64,000 nt of DNA, from the NCBI GenBank assembly GCA_014239435.1, contig JAAZYX010000021.1, positions 38,929 to 102,928 of the forward strand. The letters run 5' to 3'. The position numbers and the translations under genes were made by a program. Numbering within the stretch: position 1 is the first letter of the stretch; the number at the start of each line of letters is the position of its first letter. Shown one piece after another: positions 18,290 through 27,196 of this stretch. Source of the DNA: Fidelibacterota bacterium (lineage in GTDB: Bacteria; Fidelibacterota; Marinisomatia; Marinisomatales; TCS55). The notes under the pieces are model-generated. The model searched no databases. It was not told where the DNA came from and saw only the letters and a program-made list of their open reading frames with translations.

Positions 18290-18560
18290 GGTCGTGCTAG
18301 ATGGGGAGGCAGCGGTGCCCTGTAACCTGCAATCCGCTACAGCAGGATCGAATGCCATGGCGAGGCTTATGCCGGATTTGGTTGTAAAATCAAGTGACGC
18401 TGAAGCTTCAGCTTTTTGGAGTTGCTGAATACGAAATCCCGTCAGGCCCGGAAGGGAGCAGCGGTACGTTTTTCAGCAATAAGCCGAGAGGTACTGGAGT
18501 GGAGTTAACTGATTTTAAATTCCGAATTTTCGGGTGAGTCAACCTGTGGTGCACGGCCAT
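18290..18560 (+). ncRNA. ffs: Signal recognition particle RNA, long bacterial type
   Basis: This RNA is about 270 nt. The 5' end GGTCGTGC pairs with GCACGGCC at the 3' end. The Alu-domain text GGGGAGGCAGCGGTGCCCTG near the 5' end matches the long SRP RNAs of the Bacillus type. The S-domain apical region GTCAGGCCCGGAAGGGAGC contains the GGAA tetraloop and the Ffh-binding internal loop. It lies directly upstream of dnaX, a neighbourhood seen for ffs in many bacteria. Confidence 0.93.
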
Positions 18561-18595
18561 AAGATTTTTTCACATAAAGGTAAAATAGACAATTT

Positions 18596-20251
18596 ATGAG
18601 TTACCAGGTTCTTTCATTAAAATGGCGCCCGCAATCCTTCGAGGATATGGTCGGGCAGGATCATGTAACCCATACGCTCATTAATGCTTTTAAAAAAGAC
18701 CGAGTAGCGCAAGGCTATATTTTTACCGGTCCGCGTGGTGTAGGAAAAACGACTACGGCAAGAATTCTTGCAAAAAGCCTAAATTGTCCCAAATCCAAAA
18801 ACGGCGTTTCTTGTAATGTCTGCACAATCTGCACCGAAATCACCGACGGACGGAATATGGATGTTCTGGAAGTAGATGGTGCTTCAAATCGCGGGATTGA
18901 AGAAATCCGGAACATACGGGAAGTCATCAAATATGCACCGGTAACCGCGCCGTATAAAATCTTCATCATTGATGAAGTCCACATGCTTACAAATCCTGCC
19001 TTTAATGCACTGCTACGCACATTGGAGGAACCGCCTCCGCACGGCAAATTCATTCTTTGTACCACGGATATTCAAAAGGTTCCGTCCACCATCATTTCTC
19101 GCTGCCAGAGATTTGATTTTCACAGAATTGCCGTTCCGGTCGTACAAGAAAGGCTTTCGCATATTCTGAAAGAAGAAAAGGTGAAAGTGGAAGCAGAAGC
19201 TTTAACGGAAATTGCCCGCAAAGCGGATGGAAGTATGCGCGATGCTTTAAGCATTCTTGATCAGGTTATTGCCTATGGCGGCGATGTAATTTCCATGGAA
19301 GAGGTCAGCAAGGTGCTTGGACTGATTCCGCATGAAGTGTATTTCAAATTCACGAAATTTTTACGGGAAAAGAAAAGTGAAGACCTCATAACATTGCTTC
19401 GGGAAGTTCGATCAACGGGCACTCCGCTTGAAGATGTTGCGTCAGGACTCACAAAACATATTCGAAATTTATTATATGCTTCCGTGGACAAAGGACTGGA
19501 CGCCCTTGAATTGAATGAAGATGTGCAAAAATCTTATGCAGACGAAATCCAGCATTGGGACAACCGAGATCTGTTGAGAATCGGAAATGTTATCAGCGAT
19601 TTTTCGAAAGAAATCAAACGAGCTGAGCAGCCTCAGGTCCTTATGGAAATGATGTCTCTGAAACTTTTGGAATTTGATACCACGCAATCCATCGAAAACC
19701 TGATTCAAAATGGTCCTAAAACCGAAAGCGGCCCCGCAAAATATCCGACAAAGGAAAAATCTACAGCGGCGCCTGTAAAGCAAAAGAAAAACCCGGAAGC
19801 GGAATCTATATCAGAACAGCCGGCTGTAATACAACACCCTAAAGAGCCGGATCCCATGCCGGAGAATCAAGAAGGAAACGGCATCCCAAATGGAGTCAAT
19901 CTTGAAACGGTTCAAAAACAATGGACTGAATTTTTAACCACTCTATCGTCTAAACGTCCTTCATTGGGATCCATTTTGGAATTTGCATTGCCGGAAAATG
20001 TTCAAGGAGGAAAATTGATTATATCCCTGCCGCAGGTTTCAAATTTTGCAGTGAATTCCCTTAAAAAAAACAGAGAAGATATTGAATCCATTATTGAAAA
20101 CATTATTGGCAAAGCCCTCAGAATAAGCTACAATACAAATGATGAGATAAAACCGGTGGAGGCAACCGATAAAGAAGATGAAAAAACTGATTCCGACGAA
20201 CCGGTTTTGGAAAGAATGATTGAACGATTTGACGGGGAGTTGTTGAGGTAA
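18596..20251 (+). CDS. dnaX: DNA polymerase III subunit gamma/tau
   Basis: The protein has 551 residues. It is the AAA+ clamp-loader motor that opens the beta clamp and ties polymerase cores to the helicase. Walker A is GPRGVGKTTTAR (residues about 45-56). The zinc-binding Cys cluster is CPKSKNGVSCNVCTIC. Walker B is IIDEVHML and the SRC sensor is in STIISRCQRFDF. Residues about 360-445 are a polar, Pro/Glu-rich linker and the rest is the tau-like C-terminal domain. It follows the SRP RNA and overlaps recR by one base; the usual ybaB gene between them is absent. Confidence 0.95.
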   Translation: MSYQVLSLKWRPQSFEDMVGQDHVTHTLINAFKKDRVAQGYIFTGPRGVGKTTTARILAKSLNCPKSKNGVSCNVCTICTEITDGRNMDVLEVDGASNRGIEEIRNIREVIKYAPVTAPYKIFIIDEVHMLTNPAFNALLRTLEEPPPHGKFILCTTDIQKVPSTIISRCQRFDFHRIAVPVVQERLSHILKEEKVKVEAEALTEIARKADGSMRDALSILDQVIAYGGDVISMEEVSKVLGLIPHEVYFKFTKFLREKKSEDLITLLREVRSTGTPLEDVASGLTKHIRNLLYASVDKGLDALELNEDVQKSYADEIQHWDNRDLLRIGNVISDFSKEIKRAEQPQVLMEMMSLKLLEFDTTQSIENLIQNGPKTESGPAKYPTKEKSTAAPVKQKKNPEAESISEQPAVIQHPKEPDPMPENQEGNGIPNGVNLETVQKQWTEFLTTLSSKRPSLGSILEFALPENVQGGKLIISLPQVSNFAVNSLKKNREDIESIIENIIGKALRISYNTNDEIKPVEATDKEDEKTDSDEPVLERMIERFDGELLR

Positions 20252-20841
20252 TGTCTGTACCTGACAGCATTGACAGATTAATTGAGCAATTTGCGAAATT
20301 CCCAGGAATCGGGAAAAAAACAGCCGAGCGCATGTCATTTTATTTACTGAATACTCCGAATGAACAGTCCATCCATTTGGCCGAAGCGATCTTGGATATG
20401 AAGCAGTCGATACTTTCGTGTTCTGTCTGCGGCTCTATCACTCAGGAAGATCCGTGTACCTTGTGTTCCGATTTGAAACGGGATGATAATTTTATCTGCG
20501 TTGTCGAAGATGCGGACGACATCTATCGCCTTGAAAAAACAAACTCCTATATGGGAAGGTATCATGTTCTTGGCGGAGTGTTATCTCCATTGGACGGCAT
20601 CGGTCCGGATGAACTCAATATAGACGCTTTGCTCTTGCGGGTAAAAGATGGAATGGAAATTGTACTTGCAACCAATCCGAGTATAGAAGGAGAAGCGACT
20701 AATTTGTATCTTGCAAAACTCCTCAAGCAAAAAGGTGCAATTGTAACACGGCTAGCCAGAGGTTTGCCGGTTGGGTCTGATTTGGAATATACTGATGATG
20801 CGACTATTCTAAGTGCTATGGAAGGCAGAACTGCTTTATGA
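20251..20841 (+). CDS. recR: Recombination mediator RecR
   Basis: The protein has 196 residues, the family length. RecR with RecO loads RecA on SSB-coated gaps. Visible are the N-terminal HhH (FAKFPGIGKKTAERMSFYL), the C4 zinc finger (CSVCGSITQEDPCTLC) and a Toprim domain (ICVVEDADDIYRLEKT, later ATNPSIEGEATNLYL). Its ATG shares the last base of dnaX's TAA, and its stop overlaps pgsA by 4 bp, so it is embedded in a maintenance operon. Confidence 0.96.
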   Translation: MSVPDSIDRLIEQFAKFPGIGKKTAERMSFYLLNTPNEQSIHLAEAILDMKQSILSCSVCGSITQEDPCTLCSDLKRDDNFICVVEDADDIYRLEKTNSYMGRYHVLGGVLSPLDGIGPDELNIDALLLRVKDGMEIVLATNPSIEGEATNLYLAKLLKQKGAIVTRLARGLPVGSDLEYTDDATILSAMEGRTAL

Positions 20842-21425
20842 AGAAACAAATTCCAAACATCCTGACTATCACTCGGATTTTATTGACTCCGGTATTCATT
20901 ATGCTTTTATTTTATGAGCATCCTTATTCCAATTTCTGGGCGCTGGTAGTATTTGTGATCGCGTCTATTACGGACGCATACGATGGATATGTCGCCAGAA
21001 AATATGATTTAGAGACTGACTACGGGAGATTTCTTGATCCGCTCGCGGATAAGATTTTAGTTTCGTCGGCCTTCATTTCATTCGCTGTCATGGAAATTGT
21101 ACCTTTTTGGATGGTGGGCCTTATCATATTCCGGGATTTATTCGTTACAGGACTGCGGATGGTGATGAATCAAAAGGGTTTCATCATGCAAACCAGCAAA
21201 TCGGCAAAAGTCAAAACAGGTGTCCAAATTGGATTTATCATATTTGTTTTGGTGGTTCTTGGAGCGAAAGCATTTACCTTTTTTCCGGTAACGGACCTTT
21301 TAGCTATGATTAAAGAATACAAGGTGATTTATTATTTAACCATTACAGTAACCTCGTTAACGGTTTTAACCGGTATGAATTATTTGTACACAAACCGCTC
21401 TGTTATTAAGCGGTTTTTTGACTGA
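20838..21425 (+). CDS. pgsA: CDP-diacylglycerol-glycerol-3-phosphate 3-phosphatidyltransferase
   Basis: The protein has 195 residues and several membrane helices. It makes phosphatidylglycerophosphate, the first step to phosphatidylglycerol and cardiolipin. The CDP-alcohol phosphotransferase signature D-x2-DG-x2-AR-x8-G-x3-D-x3-D is complete in TDAYDGYVARKYD ... GRFLDPLADK (about residues 47-70). It is followed 12 bp later by pgpA, the next enzyme of the pathway. The last codons double as a strong intrinsic terminator. Confidence 0.93.
   Translation: MKKQIPNILTITRILLTPVFIMLLFYEHPYSNFWALVVFVIASITDAYDGYVARKYDLETDYGRFLDPLADKILVSSAFISFAVMEIVPFWMVGLIIFRDLFVTGLRMVMNQKGFIMQTSKSAKVKTGVQIGFIIFVLVVLGAKAFTFFPVTDLLAMIKEYKVIYYLTITVTSLTVLTGMNYLYTNRSVIKRFFD
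21392..21419 (+). terminator. Intrinsic terminator inside the 3' end of pgsA
   Basis: An 8-bp perfect stem AAACCGCT / AGCGGTTT (21392-21399 / 21409-21416) with a 9-nt loop ends in six T residues (21414-21419). It encodes the last residues of PgsA (NRSVIKRFF) and sits 19 bp before pgpA. It may attenuate transcription between the two genes. Confidence 0.6.
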
Positions 21426-21437
21426 CTATCTTTCACG

Positions 21438-21893
21438 ATGAAATGGGGTGTACCCGAGTGGATTTCGTCAGTTTTTGGCATAGGGAAACTGCCGTTTGCG
21501 CCCGGAACATGGGGAAGTCTCGCCGCAGTATTGACGTGGTATTTCGCCGGACCCTATCTTCATATTTATAGTTTTTTCGGACTCATTATTTCCATTTCGA
21601 TCATTGGAGTGCGCGTTTCTGATCTAGTGGTTAAAAAACAAAATATTGAAGATCCGTCTTTTGTGGTGATTGATGAGTGGGCAGGACAGTGGTTGGCGCT
21701 TATCGGACTTCCCATTATTCCCGAGTATGCAATCGCCGGATTCATTCTTTTCCGGTTTTTTGATATTCTCAAACCAGGACCCATCAAGGATCTTGAAAAA
21801 TTAAAAGGCGGTGTAGGAATCATGGCAGATGATTTGGCAGCCGGATTTTTCACATTACTTATTCTGCATTCAGTACGATACTTTACGATATGA
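21438..21893 (+). CDS. pgpA: Phosphatidylglycerophosphatase A
   Basis: The protein has 151 residues, a membrane enzyme that removes the terminal phosphate of phosphatidylglycerophosphate. Family motifs are visible: FGIGKLPFAPGTWGSLAA at the N-terminus, DPSFVVIDEWAGQW in the middle and FRFFDILKPGPIKDLEKL plus GGVGIMADDLAAG toward the end. Position directly after pgsA supports the call. The stop overlaps cinA's ATG by 4 bp. Confidence 0.94.
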   Translation: MKWGVPEWISSVFGIGKLPFAPGTWGSLAAVLTWYFAGPYLHIYSFFGLIISISIIGVRVSDLVVKKQNIEDPSFVVIDEWAGQWLALIGLPIIPEYAIAGFILFRFFDILKPGPIKDLEKLKGGVGIMADDLAAGFFTLLILHSVRYFTI

Positions 21894-23104
21894 AGGTTGG
21901 GTTAATCACCATTGGAAATGAACTGCTGTCCGGATTTACGACAGATACGAATGCTGCATGGATCGGGCAAAGAATCGGTGAAGTAGGCGGAGTAGTTATT
22001 TGGCATCTTACCACACAAGATTCACGTGAAGATATTATACGCAGTATTGAATCAACGCCAGAAGATGTTCAGGTCTTAATCATTACCGGCGGTCTAGGCC
22101 CGACTCATGATGATATTACAGCAACTTCTCTCTATCATTGGGCCCAAACAGAAACAGAATTTGATGAAGATTATTGGAAGGAATTGGAAGAAAAATTCAA
22201 AAATAGAAATGTTACTATTCCAGAGATTAACAAAAATCAGGCATTGAAACCTATTGATGGAGAAATGATTCAAAATCCGGTTGGTTCAGCACGAGGCATT
22301 CGAATTAATAAAAACGGATTGGACATTATTGCTTTGCCCGGAGTCCCTGCAGAAATGAAAGCCATGATGACATTATCAGTCATTCCATTGTTGGATGAAA
22401 ACATCCACAATCCCATTCATAATCAAACGTTAAGAACGACGGGAATCATGGAATCTGCTTTAGCCGAAAAACTGGAACCCATTTTGCGCGAAACCAAAGT
22501 AAAGCTCGCATTCTTACCAAAGTTAACCGGAGTGGATATCCGTATTAGTTCTGCGGATACAAATGAGATTTCCGAGTTGCGGGATGCGATTTTTCATGCT
22601 GTTGGAAAATATATTTTCGGTGAAGGTGATATTTTGTTGGAAGAAGCAATCGGGAAATTGCTTATAAAAAAGAATTTGACGATCGGTGTGGCAGAATCCT
22701 GTACCGGCGGACTGATCTCAGATCGTTTTACTAATGTATCGGGAAGTTCTGTCTATTTTCATGGCGGTATCATCGCCTATCAGAATAAAGTGAAAATAAC
22801 TGAACTCAATGTTAAAAAAGAAACATTGGAAACATTCGGTGCAGTAAGCGAGGAAACCGCAATCGAAATGGCGAAGGGCATCCAATCGCGTCTTCAGGTA
22901 AATCTTGGATTATCATCCACAGGCATTGCCGGTCCGGGAGGCGGAACGGATGAAAAGCCAGTTGGTTTACTTTTTATCGCTCTTGCGCATGCAAAAGGCG
23001 TTATGACTAAAAAATTTAATCTCACAAAAAAGAGAATAATAAATAAAGAACTCGCGAGCCAAGCAGCTTTAAATATGATCAGAATACATTTAACCCGTGA
23101 CTGA
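21890..23104 (+). CDS. cinA: CinA family protein (MoCF-like domain plus NMN amidohydrolase)
   Basis: The protein has 404 residues, full-length CinA. The N-terminal MoCF/COG1058 domain has TIGNELLSGFTTDTNAAWIG and GGLGPTHDDITAT; it carries ADP-ribose or phosphate hydrolase activity in studied members. The C-terminal PncC domain has VAESCTGGLISDRFTNVSG and STGIAGPGGGTDEKPVGLL and deamidates nicotinamide mononucleotide. Linkage cinA-(thpR)-recA is a recurrent bacterial arrangement. It overlaps thpR by 8 bp. Confidence 0.94.
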   Translation: MKVGLITIGNELLSGFTTDTNAAWIGQRIGEVGGVVIWHLTTQDSREDIIRSIESTPEDVQVLIITGGLGPTHDDITATSLYHWAQTETEFDEDYWKELEEKFKNRNVTIPEINKNQALKPIDGEMIQNPVGSARGIRINKNGLDIIALPGVPAEMKAMMTLSVIPLLDENIHNPIHNQTLRTTGIMESALAEKLEPILRETKVKLAFLPKLTGVDIRISSADTNEISELRDAIFHAVGKYIFGEGDILLEEAIGKLLIKKNLTIGVAESCTGGLISDRFTNVSGSSVYFHGGIIAYQNKVKITELNVKKETLETFGAVSEETAIEMAKGIQSRLQVNLGLSSTGIAGPGGGTDEKPVGLLFIALAHAKGVMTKKFNLTKKRIINKELASQAALNMIRIHLTRD

Positions 23105-23669
23105 CCGCCTTTTTAGAACGTTTATTTCCCTTCCTGTGCCAGAAGAAGTGGCTGAAATTCAACAAAGACTTCGCTCAACAATCGGAGACAATCCGGGAAT
23201 CATCAATTGGACACATCCCGGAATGATTCATTTAACATTACAGTTTCTGGGTCCAACCCCCGAAAATATGGTGACGAACATCAAATCCATTTTAGATGAC
23301 ATTGCACAGAATAATTCGAGATTTGATATACACATTTCCGGAACAGGATGTTTTCCGACGCCTAAACGGGCGAGAATTCTCTGGCTCGGCGTCAAAGGGG
23401 ATACTCAACCACTGATGGCATTGGGAAATTCCATACGACATAAAATGACAGAAATTGGATTTCCACCTGATGAAAATGAACTTTTGCCTCATATCACGAT
23501 TGGAAGAATACAATATCCCATAAAAAATTCTCCGGATATATCGCCCTATTTATCCGTTGAATTCGATCCTATTGCATGGAAACCAAAATATTTTCATTTA
23601 ATACGCAGTGAGCTCTTTCCAAATGGTCCTGTGTATACTATTTTAGGCACCCACATTTTACAGAATTAG
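23097..23669 (+). CDS. thpR: RNA 2',3'-cyclic phosphodiesterase
   Basis: The protein has 190 residues from GTG. It is a 2H phosphoesterase with both H-x-T/S-x motifs: HLTLQFLG (about residue 44) and HITIGR (about 131). The RNA ligase-like LigT/ThpR family opens 2',3'-cyclic phosphates; the physiological RNA is uncertain. [13 protein letters not shown] is the typical start. It lies between cinA and recA, with recA's ribosome site (AGGAG) right after its stop. Confidence 0.9.
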   Translation: MTDRLFRTFISLPVPEEVAEIQQRLRSTIGDNPGIINWTHPGMIHLTLQFLGPTPENMVTNIKSILDDIAQNNSRFDIHISGTGCFPTPKRARILWLGVKGDTQPLMALGNSIRHKMTEIGFPPDENELLPHITIGRIQYPIKNSPDISPYLSVEFDPIAWKPKYFHLIRSELFPNGPVYTILGTHILQN

Positions 23670-23679
23670 GAGAAACATA

Positions 23680-24705
23680 ATGGCAACAGAAGCACAAAAA
23701 ACGAAATCGCTGGACCTCGCAATAGCACAGATTGATAAACAGTTTGGTTTGGGGTCCATCATGAAACTTGGAACAAATCAACCCAAAATAATGGATAATG
23801 TTATTTCTACTGGAGCGCTCAGTTTGGATGCTGCGCTTGGCGTCGGAGGTGTTCCACGAGGTAGAATCATAGAAATCTATGGACCTGAGTCTTCTGGAAA
23901 GACAACGCTTGCGCTGCACATTCTTGCAGAAGCTCAAAAAGAAGGCGGTCATGCAGCTTTCATTGATGCCGAGCATGCGCTTGATCCTGCCTATTCCGCG
24001 CAGTTGGGTGTCAATGTGAAAGAATTGCTAATATCCCAGCCAGATAATGGTGAACAGGCGTTAGAAATTACCGAAACACTTGTACGCAGCGGCGCATTGG
24101 ATATTATTGTAATAGATTCAGTTGCTGCGTTGGTTCCACGCGCCGAGATTGAAGGTGAAATGGGTGATTCCCATGTTGGCCTGCAGGCGAGGCTTATGTC
24201 ACAAGCTCTCAGGAAACTGACTGGTACCGTAAAACGATCTAACACATGCGTGGTATTTATCAATCAGATTCGGGAAAAAATTGGTGTTATGTATGGGAGT
24301 CCGGAAACGACTCCGGGTGGAAGAGCACTTAAATTTTACACATCAATCAGAATGGATATTCGAAGAATCACAACTATTAAAGATGGACAGGATCCAATTG
24401 GCAGCAGGGTGAGAGTTAAGGTTGTCAAAAATAAAGTTGCACCTCCATTTAAAAATACCGAGCTCGATATTATGTACGGTCAGGGAATTTCCTATTTTGG
24501 GGATATTCTTGATCTTGCTGTAGCCGGCGATATTGTTGATAAAATGGGAGCGTGGTTTTCATTTGATGGAATGAAAATTGGGCAAGGACGCGAAAATTCG
24601 AAAGAATTTCTCAAAGAAAACGATGACGTACGAGAGAAAATCGTAAAGGCTGTTAGGAATTTTCTGGGATTGCCTGAAAAAAAGCGTGCCAAAAAGAAAT
24701 CCTAA
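23680..24705 (+). CDS. recA: Recombinase A
   Basis: The protein has 341 residues. Walker A is [12 protein letters not shown] (residues about 67-78), Walker B is [10 protein letters not shown], loop L1 follows in [10 protein letters not shown], and the L2 region includes [21 protein letters not shown]. It forms the presynaptic filament for homologous recombination and triggers LexA cleavage. The C-terminus ends [11 protein letters not shown], short and basic, instead of the acidic tail of E. coli RecA. Only 10 bp separate it from thpR, so any SOS promoter must lie inside upstream genes; I see no LexA box. recX overlaps its end. Confidence 0.97.
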   Translation: MATEAQKTKSLDLAIAQIDKQFGLGSIMKLGTNQPKIMDNVISTGALSLDAALGVGGVPRGRIIEIYGPESSGKTTLALHILAEAQKEGGHAAFIDAEHALDPAYSAQLGVNVKELLISQPDNGEQALEITETLVRSGALDIIVIDSVAALVPRAEIEGEMGDSHVGLQARLMSQALRKLTGTVKRSNTCVVFINQIREKIGVMYGSPETTPGGRALKFYTSIRMDIRRITTIKDGQDPIGSRVRVKVVKNKVAPPFKNTELDIMYGQGISYFGDILDLAVAGDIVDKMGAWFSFDGMKIGQGRENSKEFLKENDDVREKIVKAVRNFLGLPEKKRAKKKS

Positions 24706-25318
24706 AATAGCCAAAGTCCGGGTTGAGAAATATCATCGGACTATTACATTGGACAATGGAAACGTCTTCAGAATTTCTGAAGACGTTTTTCTTTTTAATC
24801 CAATGTCAGTGGGAGACGTGGTATCGGCATCTTCCCTAAAAAAAGTCACTGAAAAACAAACTGAAAAAGACGTACGCGATGCCGGTCTTCGATTAATTAA
24901 ATACCGAATGCGTAGTAGAAATGAGTTGAAAACCAGACTGATGCAAAAGGGGTTTTCAGAATCGGTAGTTACCAACGCGCTAAACTGGTTTGAAGAACTC
25001 AAATTTATTGACGATGTGGAATTTGCAAAAAGTTTTGCAAATGAAAAGGTGCGAAATAAAAAAATTGGCGCCATGGCTTTGAAATCAGAATTTTTTTCTC
25101 ATCACCTTGATGAAGAATTAGTAGAACGTGTTATGAACGATGTTTACAAAAAAATGCCGGAAGAAGATCTCATTCGCCAGCATTTAAAGAAAAAGCGATT
25201 ATCAAGCTTAGATTCACTTTCACAAAAAGAACTGAAAAAAATCACGGACTTTTTGAAGCGAAAAGGATTTCGATGGGATTCAATCAGAAATATCTATTTA
25301 CAACAGGGATGGCTGTAA
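24686..25318 (+). CDS. recX: Regulatory protein RecX
   Basis: The protein has 210 residues from GTG, overlapping recA by 20 bp. It is all-helical, with the three-repeat RecX fold: [19 protein letters not shown] first repeat (here [20 protein letters not shown]), then [20 protein letters not shown] and [11 protein letters not shown]. RecX caps or inhibits RecA filaments. An unusual feature is a near-ideal intrinsic terminator lying inside its first 40 codons, which would limit RecX relative to RecA. An N-terminal beta segment ([19 protein letters not shown]) is normal for the longer RecX subtype, so the region is genuinely coding. Confidence 0.9.
   Translation: MPKRNPKIAKVRVEKYHRTITLDNGNVFRISEDVFLFNPMSVGDVVSASSLKKVTEKQTEKDVRDAGLRLIKYRMRSRNELKTRLMQKGFSESVVTNALNWFEELKFIDDVEFAKSFANEKVRNKKIGAMALKSEFFSHHLDEELVERVMNDVYKKMPEEDLIRQHLKKKRLSSLDSLSQKELKKITDFLKRKGFRWDSIRNIYLQQGWL
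24760..24796 (+). terminator. Strong intrinsic terminator within recX coding sequence
   Basis: A 12-bp perfect stem AAACGTCTTCAG / CTGAAGACGTTT (24760-24771 / 24777-24788) has a 5-nt loop and is followed by TTTTTCTTTTT. It begins 55 bp after recA's stop. It also encodes residues [12 protein letters not shown] of RecX. Confidence 0.8.
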
Positions 25319-25343
25319 AAGGGAACCCTTACGCGTATAAATA

Positions 25344-27089
25344 GTGAGTATGAAAACTTTTCTTACAGATCGCGATATAGATTTCGTCAAAACCCAATTA
25401 AAGCGAAATCCGACTCCAGATGAATTGTCATTTATAGAATCCATTACGGCATCCGTTCGTTCGATCGAAGAAAAAACATCGGTCTTGGGCAGCGAAGAAA
25501 ACATTGTACCCAAAAGAGTTTCGATAAATTCAAATATGGATATTTCCATTGGGCAGGAACACAAAAGCAGCCTCTTTCATTCTAATCGGAAAATGGACCT
25601 ATTTTTGTCAGGAACAGAATCCATAATGGACATAAGATCAGGTTCTGTTAGAACAAAGATTGGAATGGGAGTACCGTCTGAGTTTTTACATAAAAAGCCT
25701 GACTATACACATATGAATTTATTTATTGTTCAGGGAAATCGAGATGTACATACAATATCGAAGATCGGGAAAGATCTGCCCGTTCAATTCAGCCATTCTA
25801 TCTATAAAACCGGATTTGGTTTTACTCTATTTGACATAACTCAACAGCTGCAATGCGGTATCAAAATTTTGATGAAAAATGCGAATAACAGTTTAAAACT
25901 GCATCAAAACAGGTGGTCGGGAATTTTGGTTGCTGTAAATGAGGAAGATGTTCAAGCGTTTCAAAATTTGGTTTCGGAAAAAAACATTGGCTCTGAATAT
26001 ATAGGATCGCTTATCAATGATAAGCGGATGGATGTATTCATTTCAAAAAGAGATTCCGTCCATTTTCCTTTAAGCATGTTTGGTTTTTTAAAAACAACAT
26101 TCAGAAACTCAAAAGTGATTTCCTTCTCATCAAATCCCCAAAACCCTGTATATCCGGCACTTCAGAAAAATTATGCAACGATTGCGCTTAAAATCGCAAA
26201 AAAGAAAATAAATAAACCGATGTTGGTGCAGCCAAAAAAGTCCCAGATTTCATCATCTTTGGCGTCCCTAAAAATCAAAGGTACATTAAAATCTCTGTTC
26301 GTAAAAAATAAAATTTGTACGTTATCCGATCTAGAAATTGGTGACAAAGTATCCGCCGGAATTATAGCAGATATAACACGTGAAATTTCTTGTATGGGAA
26401 TTAAACCGATAGGAATGTCTGTGGCGGTTGGTGTGAATGATTTGTTGAATCAGGATATATCAGGAATGTTTGATAGTATTTCGTATGCTTGTCGCATGCT
26501 ACAGTCCCCACTACAAAACAGAATGCTGTATTCTCATTTGAAAAAGGACATCGATCTTACTTTTACCATTCTCGGAACAGGATCAAATCCTGATAAAATT
26601 ATTTCTAAAGAATTCAAACAACCATCAGATTTTATTCTCATGTTGGGGAGTTTGAAGGGGGAGCTAAGGAATACCAACTATTTGAAGTTAAAAGGTAAAT
26701 CTTTTATCGGGAATGAGCCCATTGTAGATCTTAACGCCGAATTTCGTCTGCAAGAAGTGCTTCAATTAGCAGCCGAAGGAAACCTAATTCATTCTGCCGC
26801 ATCCGTTGAAATGGGCGGAATTTCTACAACTCTGATACAATGCTTAAGACAGTCATCATCTGAAATAGGTGCAAGAATATATCTTAATTTGAAACTTCGC
26901 CCTGATGAGATCTTATTTGGAGAATCTCACGGAGTAGCGATCGTTACTGTCTCGGAACGGGATCTTATGGAATTTGAAAGAATTTGCATGCGCCAGAGAA
27001 TTCCTTCTACAACCATCGGGAGGGTAACTGACGACAAACTTTTTCTTTTTAACGATTGGATTAAACTATCCAAAGATAAACTGAAATAG
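25344..27089 (+). CDS. Degenerate PurL (FGAM synthase)-like protein
   Basis: The protein has 581 residues from GTG (ATG 25350 also possible). The fold order of FGAM synthase II (PurL) is recognisable: an N-terminal RNPTPDELSFIESITASV stretch, a middle ending with an ESQ-like segment followed by LVAVNEEDVQAFQNLVSEK and IGSLINDKRMDVF, and a second half with DLLNQDISGMFDSISYACR, an RLQEVLQLAAEGNLIHSAAS block and DEILFGESHGVAIVTVSERD ending IGRVTDDKLFLF. Catalytic signatures are lost: the SEHCxHK histidine region reads VRSIEEK, and the DxSxGG motif reads ASVEMGG. It probably does not do purine synthesis and may be a pseudoenzyme. It follows recX by 25 bp. Confidence 0.7.
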   Translation: MSMKTFLTDRDIDFVKTQLKRNPTPDELSFIESITASVRSIEEKTSVLGSEENIVPKRVSINSNMDISIGQEHKSSLFHSNRKMDLFLSGTESIMDIRSGSVRTKIGMGVPSEFLHKKPDYTHMNLFIVQGNRDVHTISKIGKDLPVQFSHSIYKTGFGFTLFDITQQLQCGIKILMKNANNSLKLHQNRWSGILVAVNEEDVQAFQNLVSEKNIGSEYIGSLINDKRMDVFISKRDSVHFPLSMFGFLKTTFRNSKVISFSSNPQNPVYPALQKNYATIALKIAKKKINKPMLVQPKKSQISSSLASLKIKGTLKSLFVKNKICTLSDLEIGDKVSAGIIADITREISCMGIKPIGMSVAVGVNDLLNQDISGMFDSISYACRMLQSPLQNRMLYSHLKKDIDLTFTILGTGSNPDKIISKEFKQPSDFILMLGSLKGELRNTNYLKLKGKSFIGNEPIVDLNAEFRLQEVLQLAAEGNLIHSAASVEMGGISTTLIQCLRQSSSEIGARIYLNLKLRPDEILFGESHGVAIVTVSERDLMEFERICMRQRIPSTTIGRVTDDKLFLFNDWIKLSKDKLK

Positions 27090-27196
27090 TTTTATAGTGA
27101 TTTGAGTCACATTTTAAAATTATAATTTCGGTATTCTATTTTTCCTAAATTAAATTCCTCTTACTTATTCACTTAAATTAAAGGAATTATTTTATC

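Noticed and set aside
20063..20070. Run of eight A's in dnaX as a programmed frameshift to make gamma
   Set aside because: It lies near residue 489, far later than known gamma frameshift sites, and a -1 shift gives only a few residues before a stop; no stimulating hairpin was seen.
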